In this document: in pieces, positions 40,896 through 49,425 of the stretch
How positions within the stretch are numbered: the stretch's first letter is position 1
How the letters are laid out: each line of letters opens with the position of its first letter
Origin: JACVRW01 sp034664005
GTDB taxonomy: Bacteria; Actinomycetota; Thermoleophilia; Solirubrobacterales; Thermoleophilaceae
Assembly: GCA_034664005.1 (NCBI GenBank)
Contig: JAXDIL010000118.1
Location: 26,311 to 90,310 of the forward strand
Direction: 5' to 3'
DNA: 64,000 nt
Notes under the pieces: model-generated
Told to the model about the DNA's origin: nothing
The model's input: the letters and a program-made list of their open reading frames with translations, nothing else
Database searches by the model: none
Program-made: the position numbers and the translations under genes

Positions 40896-41712
40896 CGCGC
40901 AACACCTCCCGGTCGCGGACGCCGTCGATGTCCTCGCGGACCTTGAGGACCACGCCGAGGGTGTCGTCGAGGTCGGCGCCGTCGAGCGCCAGGAGCGCCT
41001 GGGCCCAGGCGATCGTCTCGCCCACGCCGGGCAGCTTGTAGAGCTCCTCGCCGCGCAGGCGAGCGACGGCCTCACAGACCCGGCGGGCGATCTCGTCCGG
41101 CACGTCCGGCAGCCGGGCGCGCACGATCTCGGCCTCGCGCTCCGGACCGGGGTAGTCGATCCAGTGATACAGACAGCGCCTCTTCAATGCGTCGTGCAGC
41201 TCCCGCGTGCGATTCGAGGTGACGACGACGAGCGGGCGGCGCTCGGCCACCACGGTCCCGAGTTCGGGGATGGACACCTGGAAGTCCGACAGGAACTCGA
41301 GCAGGAAGGCCTCGAACTCGTCGTCGGCGCGGTCGATCTCGTCGATCAGGAGCACCACCGGCTCGCTCGCCTGGAGCGCCTCGAGCAGCGGGCGTCGCAG
41401 GAGGAAGCGCTCGGAGTAGAGCGGCTCTTCCATGCCCGCGCGCAAATGCAGCAGCTGGCGCGGGTAGTCCCAGTCGTAGAGCGCGTGGTGGAGGTCGATC
41501 CCCTCGTGGCACTGGAGCCGGATCAGGCGCGAGCCGGTCGCGCCGGCGAGCGCCTTCGCGACCTCGGTCTTGCCCACGCCGGCCTCACCCTCGAGCAGCA
41601 GCGGCTGCTCCAGGGTGACCGCGAGGTAGACGGCAGTGGAGAGGCCCCGGTCGGCGAGATAGCGCTCGCGGCCCAGGGCCTCGTGAACGGCTGCGGGATT
41701 CTCGAAGCTCAG
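40888..41712 (-). CDS. coxD: MoxR-type AAA ATPase, CoxD-like
   Basis: The protein contains Walker A GEAGVGKTEVAK, Walker B VVLLIDEIDRADDEFE, sensor 1 VVVTSNRTREL and arginine-rich KRRCLYHWIDYP, the pattern of MoxR ATPases. No ATG, GTG or TTG precedes LSFENPAAVHEALG, while CTG 41712 lies 10 bases after GGAGG and overlaps the coxM stop, so I propose a CTG start (274 residues). CoxD acts with CoxE in assembling the molybdenum-copper or molybdenum site. Confidence 0.88.
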   Translation of the reverse strand: MSFENPAAVHEALGRERYLADRGLSTAVYLAVTLEQPLLLEGEAGVGKTEVAKALAGATGSRLIRLQCHEGIDLHHALYDWDYPRQLLHLRAGMEEPLYSERFLLRRPLLEALQASEPVVLLIDEIDRADDEFEAFLLEFLSDFQVSIPELGTVVAERRPLVVVTSNRTRELHDALKRRCLYHWIDYPGPEREAEIVRARLPDVPDEIARRVCEAVARLRGEELYKLPGVGETIAWAQALLALDGADLDDTLGVVLKVREDIDGVRDREVLRGA

Positions 41713-42554
41713 ACGCTCACAGCCTCCTCGAGCGCACGCCTCGTGAGCACCCGCGCCAGGTGCCGCTTGTAGTCCGGCGTGGCATTCAGATCGCCCGGCG
41801 GGTCGGTGTCGTCGGCCGCGCGCTCGGCCGCCGCGGCGATCGCGTTGTCGTCGAGCGCGCTGCCGCGCAGGGCGTCCTCCGCGGCCGTCGCACGCAGCGG
41901 CGTGGCGCCCATGTGCGTGAGGCCGATGCGCACGTCGTCGCAGCTGCCGTCGGGTGCCCGGCTCACGAGCGCGCACACGCCCACCATCGCCCAGTCCTCG
42001 GCGCGGCGGGTGAACTTCTGGTAGCCGAACCCGTATCCCTGTAGCGCGGGCAGGCGCACCTCCGTGATCACCTCGTCGTGCGCGAGCGCCGTGGTCAGGT
42101 AGTCCAGGAACAGGTCGGCCGCCGCGATCGTCCGCTCGCCGTTCGGCCCGCGTGCGGTCAGCTCGCCGTCGAGCGCCAGCAGCACCGTCGGCAGGTCGGA
42201 GGCCGGGTCGCCGTGCGCCAGCGACCCGCCGATCGTGCCGCGGTTTCGCACCTGCTGGTCGGCGATCCCGGACGCTGCGCGCGCCACCACGCCCAGCTCG
42301 GGCGTGTCCTGCAGGTCGGCGTGGCGGGTCATCGGGCCGATCCGCCAGCCGCCGTCGTCCTGCTGGATGCCGTGCAGCCCGGGGATGTTCCTCAGGTCGA
42401 TGAGGATCGTCGGAGCGGCGAGGCGCACCTTCATCAGCGGCAGGAGCGAATGGCCGCCCGCGAGCAGCTTCGCGTCCTCGCCGTTCTCATGCAGCATCCG
42501 GACGGCCTCCTCGACCGACGCGGGCGCCTCGTAGTCGAACGGTGCGGTGATCAT
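41709..42554 (-). CDS. coxM: Molybdenum hydroxylase FAD-binding (medium) subunit
   Basis: The 281-residue protein has the VAO-type FAD motifs AKLLAGGHSLLPLMKVRLA and VRNRGTIGGSLAHGDPASDL, the two conserved FAD contacts of CoxM/CutM. YQKFTRRAEDWAMVGV matches the C-terminal domain. It passes electrons from the large and small subunits to a quinone or other acceptor. ATG 42554 overlaps coxL by 4 bp. Confidence 0.94.
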   Translation of the reverse strand: MITAPFDYEAPASVEEAVRMLHENGEDAKLLAGGHSLLPLMKVRLAAPTILIDLRNIPGLHGIQQDDGGWRIGPMTRHADLQDTPELGVVARAASGIADQQVRNRGTIGGSLAHGDPASDLPTVLLALDGELTARGPNGERTIAAADLFLDYLTTALAHDEVITEVRLPALQGYGFGYQKFTRRAEDWAMVGVCALVSRAPDGSCDDVRIGLTHMGATPLRATAAEDALRGSALDDNAIAAAAERAADDTDPPGDLNATPDYKRHLARVLTRRALEEAVSV

Positions 42555-44986
42555 GCGGCACCTCCCTCGTCCGGACCCGTAGGGCCGCTGCCGGCACTGC
42601 CGTCTCCGTGGTCGTCCAGGGCGCGCCCCTGTTCTGTGCTGCGCGGCCCGACTCCCTGGATCGCCTGCCAGACGCGCATCGGTGTCATCGGCATGTCGAG
42701 CTCGGTCACGCCGAGCGGTCTGATCGCGTCCAGCACGGCGGCCGCGACCGCCGGCGTCGCGGCGATCGTGCCCGCCTCGCCGATGCCCTTCACGCCGAGC
42801 GTGTTCACGGGCGAGCGCGTCTCCGTGCGGTCGGTCTCGAACGAGGGCACCTCGGCCGCCGTCGGGAGCGCGTAATCCACGAACGTGCCGGTCACGAGCT
42901 GGCCGTCCTCGTCGTAGACCACCTGCTCGTAGAGCGCCTGGCCGATCGCGTGCACGATCCCGCCGTGCACCTGGCCGTCGATCAGCATCGGGTTGACGGC
43001 GGGGCCGCAGTCGTCGACCGCCACGTAGCGGATCACCTGCACCTTGCCTGTCTCCGCGTCCACCTCGACCACGCACGCGTGCGCGCCGAACGGGAACACG
43101 AAGTTCTCCGGGTCGTAGAAGGCGCTCTCCTCCAGCCCCGGCTCGATGTCCGCCGGCAGCTCGTTGGGCGGGATGTGCGCCGCGCCCGAGATTTCCGCCA
43201 TCGTCATCGACCGGTCCGGCGAGCCGCGCACCTGGTACTTGCCGTCCACGAGCTCGATGTCCTCGGGGGCGGCCTCGAGCAACGCCGCGCAGATCCGCTT
43301 CGCCTTGTCCTGGACCCGCTGAGCGGCTCGCACGATCGCCTCGCCTCCCACGGACAGCGAGCGCGAGCCGTACGTGTCCCAGCCCCAGGTTCCCTGGTCG
43401 GTATCGCCGTGGTGCACGTCGACGTTCTGCGGATCGATGCCGAGGATGTCGCCCGCGATCTGGGCGAAGCTCGTGTCGAGCCCCTGCCCGTGTGGCGAGG
43501 TCCCCGTGTAGACGATCGCCGAGCCGGTCGGCGTCACGCGAACATTCGCGGACTCCCAGAAGGCGGCCTGGAGCCCCACCCCCTGCGGCCCGACCGCACG
43601 CGACGGCGCGAGGCCGCACACCTCGACCCAGGTCGAGAAACCCACGCCCCGGTAGACGCCCTCGCCGCGCAGGCGCTCCTGCTCGGAGCGGAACTCGTCG
43701 AGGTCGAAGTGCTCGAGCAGCTTGTCGAGCGTGCCCTGGTAGTTGCCCGAGTCGTAGACGATGCCGAGCGCCGTCTCGTACGGGAACTCGTCCGCGCCGA
43801 TGAAGTTCTTGCGGCGCAGCTCGAGGCGGTCCATCCCCAGCTCGTCGGCGAGCCGGTCCATCATCAGCTCGATCCAGTAGGTGGCCTCCGGCCGGCCCGC
43901 TCCGCGGATCGCGTCGGTGGCCATCTTGTTCGTGAACACGCCCGTGAAGTGCAGGTCGATGTTCGGGATCCGGTAACAGCCGCCCATCACCGGGAAGCCG
44001 AGCTCCGGGATGAACGGCGTGAGCAGCTGCTGGTACGCGCCGAGGTCGGCGATCACCCGCACCTGACACGCGGTCAGCGTGCCGTCGCGCTTGGCGCCCA
44101 GCGTCACGTAGTTGATCTGGTCGCGGCCGTGGTGGCTCGTCGACATGTGCTCGGTGCGCGTCTCGACCCACTTGACCGGGCGGCCCAGCCGCTTGGCCAG
44201 AGCGAGCACCAGCGCCTCCTCGGCGTAGGTCTGGAGCTTCGCCCCGAAGCCGCCGCCCACGTCGGGCGCCACGACGCGCAGCCTGTCCTCGGCGACGCCG
44301 AGCACGCCCGAGAAGACGAAGCGCGCGATGTGCGGGATCTGGGTGGTCGAGTAGAGCGTCAGGTCGTCGCCACGGAACTCGGCCACCGAGCAGCGCGGCT
44401 CGATCGGCGCGCCCGAGGTGCGCTGGTTCACGAAGCGGTGCTCGACCGTCACCTCGGCCTCTGCAAGGCCCGCGTCGATGTCGCCGCCGCCGATCGCCCA
44501 CTCGTGCGTCCTGTTCGTGCCGAACTCGTCCCAGACGAGCGGCGAGCCGGGCTCGAGCGCCGCCTCCGGGTTCACCACCGCGGGCTTCGTGTCGTACTCG
44601 ACGATCACGTCCTCGGCCGCATCGACGGCGCCGTGCCGGGTGGTGGCCACGACCACGGCCACCGGGTCGCCCACGTGCTTGACCTCGCCGCGCTTCAGCG
44701 GCCAGTTCTCGGGCGTCTTGATCTCCACGCCCGGCGGCACCCACACCATCGGGAGCGGGCCGGCGAAGTCGCCTGCCATCTCCTCGCCGGTGAGCACGGC
44801 GACGACGTCGTCGCGTTCGAGCGCGGCCGAGGTGTCGATCGAGGTGATCGTGGCGTGTGCCTCCGGAGAGCGAACCAGCACCGCGTGCAGCATCCCGGGC
44901 AGGTTGATGTCCTCGGTGTAGCGGCCCCGGCCGGTGATCATCCGGGGGTCCTCCTTGCGCCTCATCGACTGGCCGATGGCGCTCAT
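42551..44986 (-). CDS. coxL: Molybdenum hydroxylase large subunit (form II CoxL-like)
   Basis: The 811-residue protein shows the xanthine-oxidase-family large-subunit domains: GRGRYTEDINLPGMLHAVLV, then APDVGGGFGAKLQTYAEEAL and the terminal GVKGIGEAGT with the base Glu (E737). The active-site loop reads AIRGAGR (359-365), the form II type (typically AYRGAGR), not the AYxCSFR of genuine aerobic CO dehydrogenase. The real substrate is therefore unknown, perhaps an aromatic heterocycle, aldehyde or purine-like compound. The Tyr of the loop is replaced by Ile. A Gly/Pro-rich 30-residue tail is unusual. It overlaps coxM and coxS. Confidence 0.93.
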   Translation of the reverse strand: MSAIGQSMRRKEDPRMITGRGRYTEDINLPGMLHAVLVRSPEAHATITSIDTSAALERDDVVAVLTGEEMAGDFAGPLPMVWVPPGVEIKTPENWPLKRGEVKHVGDPVAVVVATTRHGAVDAAEDVIVEYDTKPAVVNPEAALEPGSPLVWDEFGTNRTHEWAIGGGDIDAGLAEAEVTVEHRFVNQRTSGAPIEPRCSVAEFRGDDLTLYSTTQIPHIARFVFSGVLGVAEDRLRVVAPDVGGGFGAKLQTYAEEALVLALAKRLGRPVKWVETRTEHMSTSHHGRDQINYVTLGAKRDGTLTACQVRVIADLGAYQQLLTPFIPELGFPVMGGCYRIPNIDLHFTGVFTNKMATDAIRGAGRPEATYWIELMMDRLADELGMDRLELRRKNFIGADEFPYETALGIVYDSGNYQGTLDKLLEHFDLDEFRSEQERLRGEGVYRGVGFSTWVEVCGLAPSRAVGPQGVGLQAAFWESANVRVTPTGSAIVYTGTSPHGQGLDTSFAQIAGDILGIDPQNVDVHHGDTDQGTWGWDTYGSRSLSVGGEAIVRAAQRVQDKAKRICAALLEAAPEDIELVDGKYQVRGSPDRSMTMAEISGAAHIPPNELPADIEPGLEESAFYDPENFVFPFGAHACVVEVDAETGKVQVIRYVAVDDCGPAVNPMLIDGQVHGGIVHAIGQALYEQVVYDEDGQLVTGTFVDYALPTAAEVPSFETDRTETRSPVNTLGVKGIGEAGTIAATPAVAAAVLDAIRPLGVTELDMPMTPMRVWQAIQGVGPRSTEQGRALDDHGDGSAGSGPTGPDEGGAA

Positions 44987-45462
44987 GCCGACACCCCCGC
45001 GCCCGCGGCGGACTTAACCGCTTCGACGATGTTGTGGTAGCCGGTGCACCGGCACAGGTTGCCCTCGAGCCCGTGGCGGATCTCCTCGTCGGACGGGTTC
45101 GGGTTGCGCTCGAGCAGGTCGGTGGCGGCCATGATCATGCCCGGCGTGCAGAAGCCGCACTGGAGGCCGTGCTTGTCCATGAACGCGGCCTGCATCGGGT
45201 GCAGCTCGCCGTCGGTGGCCAGACCCTCGATCGTCGTGAGCTCGGCGCCGTCGGCCTGAGCGGTCAGGACGGTGCAGCTCTTCACGGCCTCGCCGTTCAT
45301 GTGGATCGTGCAGGCGCCGCAGTTGGTCGTGTCGCAGCCCACGTGCGTGCCCGTGAGACCGAGCTCGTCGCGCAGCCAGTGGACGAGGAGCAGGCGCGCC
45401 TCGACATCCGCCTGACGGCGCTCCCCGTTGACGGTCACCTCCACATGGACGGTGGCGCTCAT
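44983..45462 (-). CDS. coxS: Molybdenum hydroxylase 2Fe-2S (small) subunit
   Basis: The 159-residue protein binds two 2Fe-2S clusters through C43, C48, C51 and C63 (VGCDTTNCGACTIHMNG) and C102, C105, C137 and C139 (LQCGFCTPGM, NLCRCTGYHN). All eight are present. ATG 45462 follows GGGAGGAG. It is the first gene of the nine-gene operon coxS-L-M-D-E-XdhC-XdhC-mocA-coxG, in which every junction overlaps by a few bases. The shared upstream region with the divergent hydrolase is 65 bp. Confidence 0.95.
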   Translation of the reverse strand: MSATVHVEVTVNGERRQADVEARLLLVHWLRDELGLTGTHVGCDTTNCGACTIHMNGEAVKSCTVLTAQADGAELTTIEGLATDGELHPMQAAFMDKHGLQCGFCTPGMIMAATDLLERNPNPSDEEIRHGLEGNLCRCTGYHNIVEAVKSAAGAGVSA

Positions 45463-45527
45463 CCAGACTCCTCCCGGTCGCGGTTGCTTCCGTGACCGAT
45501 GCTAATGCGTGGGTATTGTGGGCCGCA

Positions 45528-46421
45528 ATGGTCACGAAGTCCTTCGAGTTCGAGGGGTACCGGCTCGTGTACGACGAGTACGGCGAGGGCGACCGCGTCA
45601 TGGCCCTGCTGCCGGGCCTCCTCTTCTCGCGCAAGATGCACCGCCCGCTCGCCGAGGAACTGGCCGGCCGCGGCTACCGAGTGCTGTCGCTGGACCTGCT
45701 CGGGCACGGCGAGTCCGACCGCCCGCCCGAGATGTGGAACTACGGCATGACGCAGTTCGGGCGGCAGGTGATCGCCCTGCTCGACGACGCGGGTGTCGAC
45801 CAGGCGGTGATCGGCGGCACCTCGCTCGGCGCGAACACGACGCTCGAGGTCACCGCGGCGGCGCCGGAGCGCGTGAAGGGCATGCTGATCGAGATGCCGG
45901 TGCTGGACAACGCGCTGCTCGGCTGCGCCCTCGCGTTCACGCCCCTCCTTGTCGGGCTGACCTTCGGGGCGCCCGTGGCTCGGGTGATCGGCACGGCCGC
46001 ACGAGTGGTCCCGCGTGGCAGCTGGCTGCTCGGCGACATGCTGCTGGACTGGGTCAGCCAAGACCCGAAGCCGTCGGCCTCGGTGCTGCAGGGGCTGTTC
46101 TACGGCCGCGTGGCGCCGCCGCGTGAGGAGCGGGCGAAGATGACCCAGCCCACGCTCGTGATCGGCCACTACCGCGACCCGATCCACCCCTTCTCCGACT
46201 CCGACATGCTCGTGCGCGAGCTTCCGAGCGCCCGGCTGATCCAGGCCTCCTCGATCCTCGAGCTGCGCCTGACCCCCGAGCGGCTGACGAACGAGATCGT
46301 GAGCTTCGTGGACCGCTGCTTCAAGCCCCCGCGCGCATCCGGCACGCGCCCATCCGGCACGCGCCGTCGGACCAGCTCGGGCGCCGCGCGCGGGTCGCGA
46401 ACGCGCCGCCCCTCGGCTTAA
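45528..46421 (+). CDS. Alpha/beta hydrolase
   Basis: The 297-residue protein (ATG 45528) has the nucleophile elbow GGTSLGANT and, near its C-terminus, the acid-like GHYRDPIHPF. No clear catalytic histidine follows; the last strand reads SSILELRLTPERLT where a GH is usual, so activity is uncertain or the His is supplied by HPF. The C-terminal 30 residues are Arg/Thr-rich and disordered. A -10-like TATTGT lies 8 bases before the ATG. It is divergent from coxS and could be co-regulated with the operon. Confidence 0.85.
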   Translation: MVTKSFEFEGYRLVYDEYGEGDRVMALLPGLLFSRKMHRPLAEELAGRGYRVLSLDLLGHGESDRPPEMWNYGMTQFGRQVIALLDDAGVDQAVIGGTSLGANTTLEVTAAAPERVKGMLIEMPVLDNALLGCALAFTPLLVGLTFGAPVARVIGTAARVVPRGSWLLGDMLLDWVSQDPKPSASVLQGLFYGRVAPPREERAKMTQPTLVIGHYRDPIHPFSDSDMLVRELPSARLIQASSILELRLTPERLTNEIVSFVDRCFKPPRASGTRPSGTRRRTSSGAARGSRTRRPSA

Positions 46422-46457
46422 GCCGCGGCTTAGGGCCTTTTACTACGCTTCGCCGCC

Positions 46458-47177
46458 TTGTCTCATCGCAGGGAGCAGAAGGAGGCGCTTCGGCGCGAGC
46501 GGGAGGAGCGTGAGCGTCAGGCGCGCGCCGCCCAGCAGCGGAAGAAGCTCGTGGGCTACGGCGCCGGGGGCGTGCTCGTCCTTGCCGTGATCGTCGCCTT
46601 CGTGCTGCTCGCCACCGGCGGCAACGGTGGCGACGGCGGCGACGCCAAGGCGGGTGAGGTGTTCCCGGACGGCGGCAGCATCCCCGAGCAGAAGGTCTTC
46701 GACGTTGCGCCCGCCGCGAAGGCCGCCGGCTGCGAGCTGAAGAGCGTGAAGGGCAGCGGCGTGGCCACCCACACCACCTCGCTCGACGAGCGCGTGAAGT
46801 ACAAGACGAACCCGCCGACCACCGGCCGCCACTACGAGATCCCCGCGCAGGACGGGATCTACGGCGACGCGCCGCAGGACGAGGAGCTCGTCCACGGCAT
46901 GGAGCACGGCCGCGTGATCGTCTGGGTCAAGCCGAGCCTTCCCAAGGATGTGCGCGCCAACATCCGCGCGCTGGTGGACGACGACTCGTACCAGATGTTC
47001 CTCGTGCCCCGGAGCAACATGCCGTACGCGGTGGCGGCCACCGCTTGGAACGCGGACCCGGCTCCGAACGGGACCGGCCAGCTGCTGCTCTGCAAGGAAG
47101 TGAACGACAAGACGTACGACGCGCTCGCCGCCTTCCGCGACGAGCACCGCTCCCAGGGCCCCGAGCCCATTCCGTAG
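46458..47177 (+). CDS. DUF3105 membrane-anchored protein
   Basis: The 239-residue protein starts at TTG 46458 with a basic coil, a membrane helix (about residues 32-52, VGYGAGGVLVLAVIVAFVLL) and an extracytoplasmic DUF3105 domain with VATHTTSLDERVKYKTNPPT, HYEIPAQDGIYGD and ELVHGMEHGRVIVWVKP. Conserved His residues (H104, H124, H145 and H149 region) could bind a metal, but function is unknown. A TACTAC box lies about 11 bases before the TTG, so the message may be leaderless. Confidence 0.85.
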   Translation: MSHRREQKEALRREREERERQARAAQQRKKLVGYGAGGVLVLAVIVAFVLLATGGNGGDGGDAKAGEVFPDGGSIPEQKVFDVAPAAKAAGCELKSVKGSGVATHTTSLDERVKYKTNPPTTGRHYEIPAQDGIYGDAPQDEELVHGMEHGRVIVWVKPSLPKDVRANIRALVDDDSYQMFLVPRSNMPYAVAATAWNADPAPNGTGQLLLCKEVNDKTYDALAAFRDEHRSQGPEPIP

Positions 47178-47203
47178 ACCCCGGCTAGCCCACGCAACGT
47201 TTC

Positions 47204-47217
47204 TTGCGCGAGCGCAA
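47204..47217. promoter_or_regulatory. Palindrome upstream of amidase gene
   Basis: TTGCGC-GA-GCGCAA (47204-47217) is a perfect 6-bp inverted repeat in the 67-bp gap before the amidase. It could be a weak terminator of the DUF3105 gene or an operator. Confidence 0.35.
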
Positions 47218-47244
47218 CCGCGCTCCTGCGACCGTGTTCCGGAG

Positions 47245-48816
47245 ATGGTGAGGCTGCTCCTCTCAGCAGCGGCGTTTCTGTGCGCCCTGACCCTCGTGCC
47301 GTCCGCGCTGGCGGCCGGCCCGGCCGACTTCGAGCTGGCCGCGCCGCACCGCGCGCAGGCGACCGTGGAGGCGCCGCGCGCCTTCAACCTCGTGGGCATC
47401 CGCTGGCGCGGCAACGCCATGCCGGACGCCGAGCTGCGCGTGAAGCGCGGCGGCCGCTGGAGCCGCTGGGGCGAGCTCGGCGTGCACGGGCCTGGCGGCT
47501 CGGACCCCGTCTGGGTGGGCCGCGCCCGGACGCTCCAGTACCGGCTGAGCAGGCGCGTGCCCGGGATGCGCATCCACTTCGTGGCCGTCGGCAAGCGGCG
47601 CACGCGTGCGCGCGCCGCGCAGACGACCGACACGCCCTTCCCGTACGTCGCGCGCGCGGACTGGGGCGCGGACCAATGTCCGCCGCGCGCCGCGCCCCAG
47701 TACGGCGAGGTGAAGGCGGTCCAGGTGCACCACACGGTGTCGCTGAACGACTACACCGCGGAGGAGGCGCCGGGCATCGTGCTCGCGATCTGCCGCTACC
47801 ACCGCAACTCGAACGGCTGGAACGACATCGGCTACAACGCGCTCGTCGACAAGTACGGCACGATCTACGAGGGCCGCGCCGGCGGGCTCGACCAGGCCGT
47901 CGTGGGCGCCCACGCCCAGGGGTTCAACTCGCAGACCTCGGGCGTGGCGAACATCGGCGACTACACCGGAGTCGCCGCGAGCGACGACGCCATCGCCGCG
48001 ACCGCGAACTTCGCGCGCTGGAAGCTCGGCGTCCACGGCCAGCCGCTGTCCGGACCCGTGACGCTCACGAGCGGCGGCGGCTCCGAGAGCCGCTACCCGG
48101 CGGGCACGGAGGTGACGCTCGAGCGGGTGATCGGCCACCGCGACACCGGCAGGACGGCCTGCCCGGGCGACGCTCTCTACGCGCAGCTCGACCAGATCCG
48201 CGCCATGGTCGAGGCGGGCGGTCCGTTCGCGAGCCTCTCGGCGCGCGTGAGCGCCGCGCTCGGCGACTCGAGCGCCGACTACGGCCAGATCGTCCCGCTG
48301 AACGGCGCGCTCGCCGGACCGGACGGAAACCCGCTGCCCGGCCAGACGGTCGAGGTGCAGGTGAACAGCGACGACGTGTGGCGCACGGCACGGCGCGTGA
48401 TCGTGGGCGCCGACGGCAGCTTCCTCACCGACCTGAAGCCCGCCAAGCGCATGTACGTGCGGGTGCGCTACCCGGGTAGCGCGGACCTGCGTGAGAGCTC
48501 GTCACCGCGACTGCTCCTGAGGCTGCGCCCTCGGGTGGCCTTCACGACGAAGCCGAAGCGGGCGCGGCGCGGCCGGCTCCTGTCGGTGGCGGGCACCGTC
48601 GCGCCGCGCAAGCGCGTGGTGAGCGTGGTGTTCCAGCAGCGGATCGGCGGTCGCTGGCGGAGCGTGGCGAAGCGTGCGGTACGGACGCGCCGTGGCCGCT
48701 TCAGCAGCTCCTTCGTGCCGGGCTTCCGGGCGAGCTACCGCTACTACGCGGCGGTGAAGCCGGATCTCGACACGGACCGGGGCGCGACGAGCATGGTCGC
48801 CCTCCGAGTGCGGTGA
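47245..48816 (+). CDS. Secreted PGRP-type N-acetylmuramoyl-L-alanine amidase
   Basis: The 523-residue protein has a signal peptide (LLSAAAFLCALTLVPSALAA), an N-terminal beta domain, and a PGRP/amidase_2 domain (about residues 137-330). The latter has VQVHHTVSLNDYTAEEAPGI and the catalytic GHRDTGRTACPG, giving the zinc ligands His, His and Cys. The last 190 residues are Ig/CARDB-like beta repeats that may bind the wall. It should cut the peptide from the glycan of peptidoglycan in the envelope. The ATG touches a GGAG, too close for a normal Shine-Dalgarno. Confidence 0.92.
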   Translation: MVRLLLSAAAFLCALTLVPSALAAGPADFELAAPHRAQATVEAPRAFNLVGIRWRGNAMPDAELRVKRGGRWSRWGELGVHGPGGSDPVWVGRARTLQYRLSRRVPGMRIHFVAVGKRRTRARAAQTTDTPFPYVARADWGADQCPPRAAPQYGEVKAVQVHHTVSLNDYTAEEAPGIVLAICRYHRNSNGWNDIGYNALVDKYGTIYEGRAGGLDQAVVGAHAQGFNSQTSGVANIGDYTGVAASDDAIAATANFARWKLGVHGQPLSGPVTLTSGGGSESRYPAGTEVTLERVIGHRDTGRTACPGDALYAQLDQIRAMVEAGGPFASLSARVSAALGDSSADYGQIVPLNGALAGPDGNPLPGQTVEVQVNSDDVWRTARRVIVGADGSFLTDLKPAKRMYVRVRYPGSADLRESSSPRLLLRLRPRVAFTTKPKRARRGRLLSVAGTVAPRKRVVSVVFQQRIGGRWRSVAKRAVRTRRGRFSSSFVPGFRASYRYYAAVKPDLDTDRGATSMVALRVR

Positions 48817-48817
48817 C

Positions 48818-49399
48818 TCACCAGCCCTGCTTCAGGTCCTCGCTGTAGAGGCCGTGACCCGTGGCCAGCAGGCGCGCGGTGCGGGCGAGGATGCGCAGGT
48901 CGAGCCGCAGCGAGCGGTGCTCCACGTACCAGACGTCCAGCTCGATCCGCTCGGGCCACGGCAGCGAGGTGCGGCCGTTCACCTGCGCCCAGCCGGTGAT
49001 GCCGGGCTTCACCTCGAGCCGGCGGCGCTGGCGGTCCGTGTAGCGGTCCACCTGTTCCTGCACCGTCGGGCGCGGGCCCACCAGCGCCAGGTCGCCCTTC
49101 AGGACGTTCAGGAGGTTCGGCAGCTCGTCGAGTGAGAAGCGCCGCAGCAGCCTCCCGACGCGCGTGATGCGCGGATCGCCCTCGATCACGTAGATGCCCG
49201 CGCCGAGCGACTCCGCGCCGGGAACCATCGTCCGGAGCTTCCAGAGCTCGAACGGCTCGCCGTCCCGGCCCACGCGCAGTTGCCTGTAGAAGACGGGTCC
49301 ACGGCTCTCCAGCCGGATGGCAATCGCGGCCAGCGCCTGGAGCGGGGCTGTGACGACAAGGACCGCCGCGCCCAGGACGATGTCGAGCGCGCGGCTCAC
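48818..49399 (-). CDS. Short phosphoglycosyl (sugar) transferase
   Basis: The 193-residue protein is the short monotopic form of the polyprenyl-phosphate sugar transferase: one reentrant hydrophobic helix (residues 5-28), YRQLRVGRDGEPFELWKLRT, the catalytic Asp-Glu in FSLDELPNLLNVLKGDLALV and GPRP, and ITGWAQVNGRTSLPWPERIE. It starts a surface glycan by moving a sugar phosphate to the lipid carrier. The start is GTG 49399, only 26 bp from the divergent GT4 gene, leaving no room for separate 5' leaders. Confidence 0.92.
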   Translation of the reverse strand: MSRALDIVLGAAVLVVTAPLQALAAIAIRLESRGPVFYRQLRVGRDGEPFELWKLRTMVPGAESLGAGIYVIEGDPRITRVGRLLRRFSLDELPNLLNVLKGDLALVGPRPTVQEQVDRYTDRQRRRLEVKPGITGWAQVNGRTSLPWPERIELDVWYVEHRSLRLDLRILARTARLLATGHGLYSEDLKQGW

Positions 49400-49425
49400 C
49401 GCTGACTACGGTTCCGGCGCAGCGA

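Noticed and set aside
42551..44986. Aerobic CO dehydrogenase call for the molybdenum hydroxylase
   Set aside because: The active-site loop is AIRGAGR (form II), not AYxCSFR, so CO oxidation is not supported.
42608..45040. An 810-residue plus-strand frame opposite coxL
   Set aside because: Antisense shadow of a coding gene with all CoxL motifs; composition is Arg/Asp/Val-biased without a domain.
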